Positions 40,797 to 44,209 of a stretch of 44,209 nucleotides of DNA are shown here, piece after piece. Source of the DNA: Desulfuromonas sp. (GTDB taxonomy: Bacteria; Desulfobacterota; Desulfuromonadia; Desulfuromonadales; SZUA-401). Each line of letters begins with the position of its first letter. Position 1 is the stretch's first letter. A program made the translations under genes and the position numbers. The notes under the pieces are model-generated. The model was not told the DNA's origin, did not search any database, and saw only the letters and a list, made by a program, of their open reading frames with translations. The stretch spans positions 1 through 44,209 of the forward strand of contig PKUI01000133.1 of the NCBI GenBank assembly GCA_002869605.1, in the 5' to 3' direction.

Positions 40797-42116
40797 CTAC
40801 ATCACCTTCTGCCCGAACATCTTCTCGTAGATCTTCTGGAACTCACCGTCCTTGATCGCTTTCTTGATCTCCCCGGTGTCTTTGCTCATCCAGGTGTGCA
40901 TCGGATCGTTGGTGAGCAGGTCGTCGATGTAGGCGTTGACCTTCTTGTCGTTGTAGTGACGTGCTTCGGGGATGAACTTGAAGTAGAAGTTGTGCGCAAC
41001 GTCGTAGATGCCGTGCCACCAGGCGTAGTCGGGGCCCATCATTGCGGCGCCCATACGCGCGCGGCGACCTTCGTGGTGCCACAACTCCCAGTATTCCCAC
41101 TCGACCGGGTTGGCGAAGGCGGCCGGTTTCTCCATAGCCTTGGATTCCTTGAGCAGCTTCATGATTTCGCCGGCCGGCTTGGCGAACTTCTCGTTGTAGA
41201 GGTTGACCAGTGCATCGTACTGGTAGTAATGCCCGCCTACGAAACGGCTCTGGTGGCAGTTGAGGCAGACGTCCTGCATGTTGCCGCGTTTTTTCTCCCA
41301 GTCGTCCTTGTGCTTGGAGACCGGCGGACGCAGGGTCCAGGAGATGCGCATGCCGACATCGTGGGTTGTGGTCTGGTTGCGGGTGGCGCTCATGTGACAG
41401 GTGGCGCAGGTCGGGGCTTCGTAGTAGTCCTTGCCGACGACCCACTCGTCACTGGCGAGGTTCATCTTCTCGCGATTGCCGTAGTAGGCGATGCCGTGTT
41501 TCGATTCTTCGTAAATCTCCTTCTGCGGGTGGTCGGGGCCGAGGTGGCATTTGCCACAGTTTTCGGGCTGACGGGCCACTTCCTTGGAGAATGAGTGGCG
41601 CGGATGGCAGGCGTTACAGGCCCCCTTGGAGCCGTCGGGGTTGAGGCGTCCGATACCACTGTTGGGCCAGGTCTTGGAGGAAAGCTTGTTGGGGGAATCG
41701 GGGTCGATAACCACCTTGCCGCCGTGGCAGGTTTCGCAGCCGACGATGGCGATCGGCTGGCCACCGGCGGCGTGGGCGAGATAGGCGTCGGCCGAGGCGA
41801 GAATTTCACCGGCATGGGCGTGGTAGGATGCGCTGGTCTCCTTCTCGATCTGTGCGTGGCATGTGCCGCAGTCCTTGGGGGTGACCAGGGTGGCGATCAG
41901 TTCTCCATTGTGCTCGAAGGCATCGACGTCGCCCTTTTCTGCTTGGTGGCAGTCGATGCAACCTACGTCATTCTGGGCATGCGCCGAGTTCTTCCATTGC
42001 AGGTACATCGCGGGGTTGCTCTTCTCGTGACACGAAGTACAGCTGTCGGCGAAGCTGTTTGCTGCGAACAGCAGTGGCAGAGCCAGCACCAACATAACCA
42101 TCCCAACCTTTTTCAT
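40797..42116 (-). CDS. Octaheme c-type cytochrome, hydroxylamine oxidoreductase (HAO) family
   Basis: 439 residues with a Sec signal (cut near SFADS, about 24). Eight CxxCH motifs: CTSCH, CIDCH, CGTCH, CETCH, CNACH, CGKCH, CATCH and CLNCH, in the spacing of HAO-family octaheme cytochromes, with the usual C-terminal part rich in Trp and His (PVEWEYWELWHHEG, MMGPDYAWWHG). Family members oxidise hydroxylamine or hydrazine, or reduce nitrite/hydroxylamine; forms in Campylobacterota and other anaerobes lack the cross-linking tyrosine and are reductive. It is periplasmic. AGGAGG lies 5 nt before ATG. No NapC/NrfH-type quinol partner is adjacent. Regulatory dyads lie upstream. Confidence 0.92.
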   Translation of the reverse strand: MKKVGMVMLVLALPLLFAANSFADSCTSCHEKSNPAMYLQWKNSAHAQNDVGCIDCHQAEKGDVDAFEHNGELIATLVTPKDCGTCHAQIEKETSASYHAHAGEILASADAYLAHAAGGQPIAIVGCETCHGGKVVIDPDSPNKLSSKTWPNSGIGRLNPDGSKGACNACHPRHSFSKEVARQPENCGKCHLGPDHPQKEIYEESKHGIAYYGNREKMNLASDEWVVGKDYYEAPTCATCHMSATRNQTTTHDVGMRISWTLRPPVSKHKDDWEKKRGNMQDVCLNCHQSRFVGGHYYQYDALVNLYNEKFAKPAGEIMKLLKESKAMEKPAAFANPVEWEYWELWHHEGRRARMGAAMMGPDYAWWHGIYDVAHNFYFKFIPEARHYNDKKVNAYIDDLLTNDPMHTWMSKDTGEIKKAIKDGEFQKIYEKMFGQKVM

Positions 42117-42139
42117 CTTTTCCTCCTTTTTCGGTTGTT

Positions 42140-42176
42140 TTCCCTAACTCTCACAATCTAGCCGTTAGTTAGGGAA
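42140..42176 (-). promoter_or_regulatory. 5'-UTR hairpin of the cytochrome mRNA
   Basis: Perfect arms TTCCCTAACT (42140-42149) / AGTTAGGGAA (42167-42176) with a 17-nt loop, ending about 12 nt before the AAGGAGG site. It could stabilise the messenger or affect translation. No run of T follows it. Confidence 0.55.
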
Positions 42177-42213
42177 TGTCTAATTAGCGATCCCGATTTT
42201 CGCTTCTGCGTAC

Positions 42214-42229
42214 CTTAGATGTCTCTAAG
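42214..42229. promoter_or_regulatory. Second dyad, possible operator
   Basis: CTTAGA-TGTC-TCTAAG, a perfect 6-4-6 dyad centred 25 nt from the FNR-like site and overlapping the proposed -10 (TAAGGT on the minus strand, 42217-42212). Its position suits a repressor or a core-promoter overlap. The sequence does not match a motif I know. Confidence 0.5.
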
Positions 42230-42238
42230 TCTCAAGGG

Positions 42239-42254
42239 TTTGACCTAAGTCAAA
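42239..42254. promoter_or_regulatory. FNR/HcpR-type binding site
   Basis: TTTGAC-CTAA-GTCAAA is a perfect 16-bp dyad with the TTGAC-N4-GTCAA core of CRP/FNR-family sites; the HcpR motif reported for deltaproteobacteria has the same core. Its centre is 32 nt upstream of the centre of TAAGGT (42217-42212), the spacing expected for a class II activator at -41.5. Confidence 0.68.
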
Positions 42255-42371
42255 AAGAGGCAGTCGTCGATCATTATTTGCAGAGGTGACGTTGGCGAAC
42301 TATCGTAAAGGGCGACGGGTAGCACCCTTTTTGTGAAACTGTTGAATGAAATGCTTGCCCGAGAAACGCAC

Positions 42372-42397
42372 AAAAAAATCTCCGCGAAAAGCGGAGA
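42372..42397 (-). terminator. Terminator after the secreted unknown protein gene
   Basis: Minus-strand stem TCTCCGC / GCGGAGA with a 5-nt loop, followed by seven T. It lies 46 nt past the stop at 42443. Confidence 0.86.
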
Positions 42398-42442
42398 CGC
42401 ATTCGTCATTTAGGCCCGAAGGCTGATGTGGGGGAACACTTT

Positions 42443-43477
42443 TTAGTAAACCGGTACAGCCCAGTTGTGGATGAATTCGATCACATGCAGGGCGTCGTCG
42501 GCAGCCTTGGTGAACTCGGTGGCGCCACCAAAGAGATACCATGCCGGTGGGTCGTTGAAGGTAACTTCGTTGTAGATCATTATTGGAGCGATAAAGAACC
42601 AGTCGTAATCGTCATCCGGCATTTCAACCGGTCCGGAGAGCAGCATCGGCTCGATTCCGGCGTAGCGGTTGTGGGTGTTGTGGGTGTATCCGGTGAAGTC
42701 GAAGTAATTCTGGTTGCCGTGGTCGTCTTCGTTAAGCCCCAACCAGGTATTGACAATGACGACCATGTCGAGACTGATGGTTCCGGTTTTGTCGGCGCCG
42801 GCGGCATACAGGGCGGCAGCCAGGTTCAGGTCGTTGTGGTCGAGAGCTTCTGCGGCGTGTTCACCGGGGCCTTTTGTGCTTTGGATGTAGCTGAGAGCGC
42901 CGAGGCTCGCGAGGTCTTTGGTTAGCCCGGGGATGAAGCCGTTCTGCATCAACTTCTGGTAGAGAGCGATGTTTTCAAGCGGCGAGTCAATCGCTTTGCT
43001 CACATCGCCAGTGGACAGGAACAGGCGCCCCGCGGGATCGAGTTCGATTGTATCTGCGCCGTTGAGGGCATTCAAGGCTTCAAGGAAAGAAGTTTCCAGG
43101 ACGAAGTCTGGCGAACGTACCACGCTCATCCTTCCGAACTCGACTTCCTGTACCAGCAGGAGATCATCCTCGAGGAGTTCGCAGCTTCCTTCGACCAGCA
43201 CCATGGACAGGATATCTCCATCTGTAGTGACTGGTTGCAGGCAGCCGTTGTTGTCGACTATTGGTATCCCGTTGCCATCACGCAGCACCACCCAGAGGTC
43301 GCCATAGTCCTCCCCCATAATCTCGCCCGGGGTCTGGTTCTTGTTGCCTGGTTTCTGGCCCGTGGAATCTTTCCCTGCCCAGTCGGGGCGATCCGAGGTG
43401 TCGTCTTCGGCGAAGCCGGTTGCGGGTGCCAGAAGCATGGCCAGGAGGGCCAGAAGAATCCAGCACAATCGTTTCAT
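42443..43477 (-). CDS. Secreted protein of unknown function
   Basis: 344 residues with a signal peptide (MKRLCWILLALLAMLLAPA, cut near GFAED at about 24). The mature protein is acidic (many Asp/Asn), with two cysteines (GCLQPV and GSCELLE) that could form a disulphide in a small domain opened by DLWVVLRDGNGIPI. The middle is helical (FLEALNALNGADTIE...), and the C-terminal half is aromatic and Asp-rich (DDDYDWFFIAPIMIYN). No heme motif. It lies upstream of the octaheme cytochrome but has its own terminator. I do not recognise the family. Confidence 0.85.
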   Translation of the reverse strand: MKRLCWILLALLAMLLAPATGFAEDDTSDRPDWAGKDSTGQKPGNKNQTPGEIMGEDYGDLWVVLRDGNGIPIVDNNGCLQPVTTDGDILSMVLVEGSCELLEDDLLLVQEVEFGRMSVVRSPDFVLETSFLEALNALNGADTIELDPAGRLFLSTGDVSKAIDSPLENIALYQKLMQNGFIPGLTKDLASLGALSYIQSTKGPGEHAAEALDHNDLNLAAALYAAGADKTGTISLDMVVIVNTWLGLNEDDHGNQNYFDFTGYTHNTHNRYAGIEPMLLSGPVEMPDDDYDWFFIAPIMIYNEVTFNDPPAWYLFGGATEFTKAADDALHVIEFIHNWAVPVY

Positions 43478-43794
43478 AATGTACTCCTTTCTCGGTCGTT
43501 AAGGACCATGTACCCCCACAGAGAAGGTTGGTGTCTTTATGTTAAATATATTTAATTTTTGGCGCCTTACAACCTGCTTTTTAGGGTTTCTTATATGTGA
43601 TTTATTTATGCTAACGGTTCGATATTGCGAACTTATTGTAATCTTTAAGGGTTGAGGTGGGACGGTTTTTTTACTAATGAACGCAGCTCGAGAAAAGATG
43701 CAGCGCGGGACAGGTTGGGGCTTTTAATTAATTCGACAGCGGGATGTTTTGACACAAAAAAGCCGGATCATTTCGATCCGGCTTGAGTGATAGG
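43478..43794. other. AT-rich gap between the secreted protein and the repeat-protein gene
   Basis: 317 nt, clearly richer in A/T than its surroundings. It includes GTTAAATATATTTAATTTTT (43539-43558), a small dyad GTTCG-N6-CGAAC at 43617-43632, and the terminator of the right-hand gene. No ORF with a ribosome site. It probably carries the promoter of the secreted-protein gene, but I could not choose hexamers with confidence. Confidence 0.7.
43755..43783 (-). terminator. Terminator after the repeat-protein gene
   Basis: Minus-strand stem AAGCCGGATC / GATCCGGCTT (10 bp, loop of 4-5) followed by a run of T. It lies 12 nt beyond the stop codon at 43795. Confidence 0.9.
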
Positions 43795-44209
43795 TTAGTC
43801 CTGCATTTTGGTTTCTGCTGGCTTTTTACGTGGTGCTCGTTTTCGTGTTGTTTTTGGGGGCGTGGTTTCGTCGGACGCCCCGGTTTGGTCTGAAGGTCCC
43901 GTCGTGGCCTCGTCGGCTTTTTTGCGTGGGGCGCGCTTGCGACCCGGCTTTTTAGGAGTCTCCTCGGCCGGTGTGTCGCTTGCTGCGGGAGACTCTGTGG
44001 TCGTGGCCTCGTCGGCTTTTTTGCGCGGGGCGCGCTTGCGAGCCGGTTTCTTGGGGGTCTCCTCGGCCGGTGTGTCGCTTGCCGCGGGAGTCTCTGAGGT
44101 CGTGGCCTCGTCGGCCTTTTTACGCGGGGCGCGCTTGCGAGCCGGTTTCTTGGGGGTCTCCTCGGCCGGTGTGTCGCTTACCGCGGGAGTCTCTGAGGTC
44201 GTGGCCTCA
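43795..44209 (-). CDS. C-terminal tail of a lysine/alanine/proline-rich repeat protein (partial)
   Basis: An open minus-strand frame enters from the right edge and ends at TAA (43795-43797). About 138 residues are visible. They consist of a 33-residue unit (about EATTSETPAASDTPAEETPK followed by KPARKRAPRKKAD) repeated at least three times, and end ...RKRAPRKKPAETKMQD. The RKRAPRKK core flanked by acidic Thr/Glu/Pro spacers is of the H1-like/AT-hook type seen in basic tails of DNA-binding proteins. The head of the protein is outside the window, so the identity is open: a histone H1-like protein or a basic tail on another nucleic-acid-binding protein. Confidence 0.82.
   Translation of the reverse strand, partial: EATTSETPAVSDTPAEETPKKPARKRAPRKKADEATTSETPAASDTPAEETPKKPARKRAPRKKADEATTTESPAASDTPAEETPKKPGRKRAPRKKADEATTGPSDQTGASDETTPPKTTRKRAPRKKPAETKMQD
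43901..44197. repeat. 99-bp tandem repeats inside the partial gene
   Basis: The phrase GTCGTGGCCT recurs at 43901, 44000, 44099 and 44198, exactly 99 bp apart, and the sequences between are nearly identical (a few single-base changes). Each unit encodes 33 residues. The array continues beyond the window edge. Confidence 0.93.

Larger units (their letters stand above)
42117..42442. other. Regulatory gap upstream of the octaheme cytochrome
   Basis: 326 nt without a gene. From the cytochrome side: ribosome site, a 10-bp-arm hairpin (42140-42176), two 6-4-6 dyads (42214-42229 and 42239-42254), then the terminator of the upstream secreted-protein gene (42372-42397). No small ORF with a ribosome site was found. 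Confidence 0.8.

Noticed and set aside
43617..43632. Dyad GTTCG-N6-CGAAC as a LexA site
   Set aside because: Arm spacing does not match the Geobacter-type or Gram-positive LexA boxes I know, and neither neighbouring gene is an SOS gene.
43901..44209. CRISPR array
   Set aside because: The 99-bp units are contiguous, nearly identical over their full length and keep an open frame, so they are coding tandem repeats, not repeat-spacer units.

Overview
The window looks like chromosomal DNA from a Gram-negative anaerobe of the Desulfuromonadales (Geobacter / Pelobacter / Desulfuromonas relatives). This is an inference from several things seen together: lipid A synthesis (lpxC), a NtrY/NtrX-type sigma-54 system, a CxxCH-rich octaheme cytochrome, DUF362 and aldo/keto reductase proteins carrying ferredoxin-like Fe-S motifs, QueH, and the moderately high GC. 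No phage, transposase, CRISPR array or tRNA was found. Apart from two short intergenic repeat-like elements the region reads as stable core genome.

Layout. Positions 1-91 are the 3' end of a 5S rRNA, so an rRNA operon lies to the left, closed by a strong bidirectional terminator shared with the convergent ntrX. From 160 to 16846 nearly everything is on the minus strand: ntrY-ntrX; lpxC with its own terminator; a phasin-like gene plus a UbiB/ABC1 kinase; queH; a tightly packed run yebC-ruvC-ruvA-ruvB-GGDEF gene-lipoprotein-unknown 764-residue protein; a cytidylate-kinase-like/BON fusion; and glpX. From 17002 to 20637 a plus-strand block carries a rhodanese, a GDPD phosphodiesterase, a HAD phosphatase, a MidA-type methyltransferase, a NifU C-terminal-domain protein and a small conserved protein, ended by a perfect hairpin. 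From 20727 to 30086 the minus strand carries a lipoprotein, an outer-membrane barrel, a CPA2 antiporter with an RCK/UspA regulator and a chemotaxis receptor, then a translationally coupled lipase-YjbQ-DUF362 trio and a small unknown protein. From 30249 to 38871 the plus strand carries an RlmI-like methyltransferase, fabI, hflX, an MltD-like transglycosylase, a U32-like Fe-S protein, a TPR membrane protein, an Smr protein and a secreted nuclease. The right end (minus strand) has a DUF2007 protein, a Fe-S aldo/keto reductase, ppnP, an octaheme HAO-family cytochrome, a secreted unknown protein and the C-terminal tail of a lysine-rich repeat protein cut by the window edge.

The points most worth following: two tandem 6-4-6 dyads upstream of the octaheme cytochrome, the distal one an FNR/HcpR-type TTTGAC-N4-GTCAAA placed as a class II activator site would be; a GGDEF protein in the ruv operon with Ser at the guanine-specificity position that distinguishes Hypr (cyclic AMP-GMP) enzymes; an HflX whose roughly 185-residue N-terminal extension carries a JAMM-like HxH...S..D motif; a 764-residue orphan with a degenerate nuclease-like N-terminus in the ruv operon; and exact 99-bp tandem repeats encoding an H1-like basic tail.
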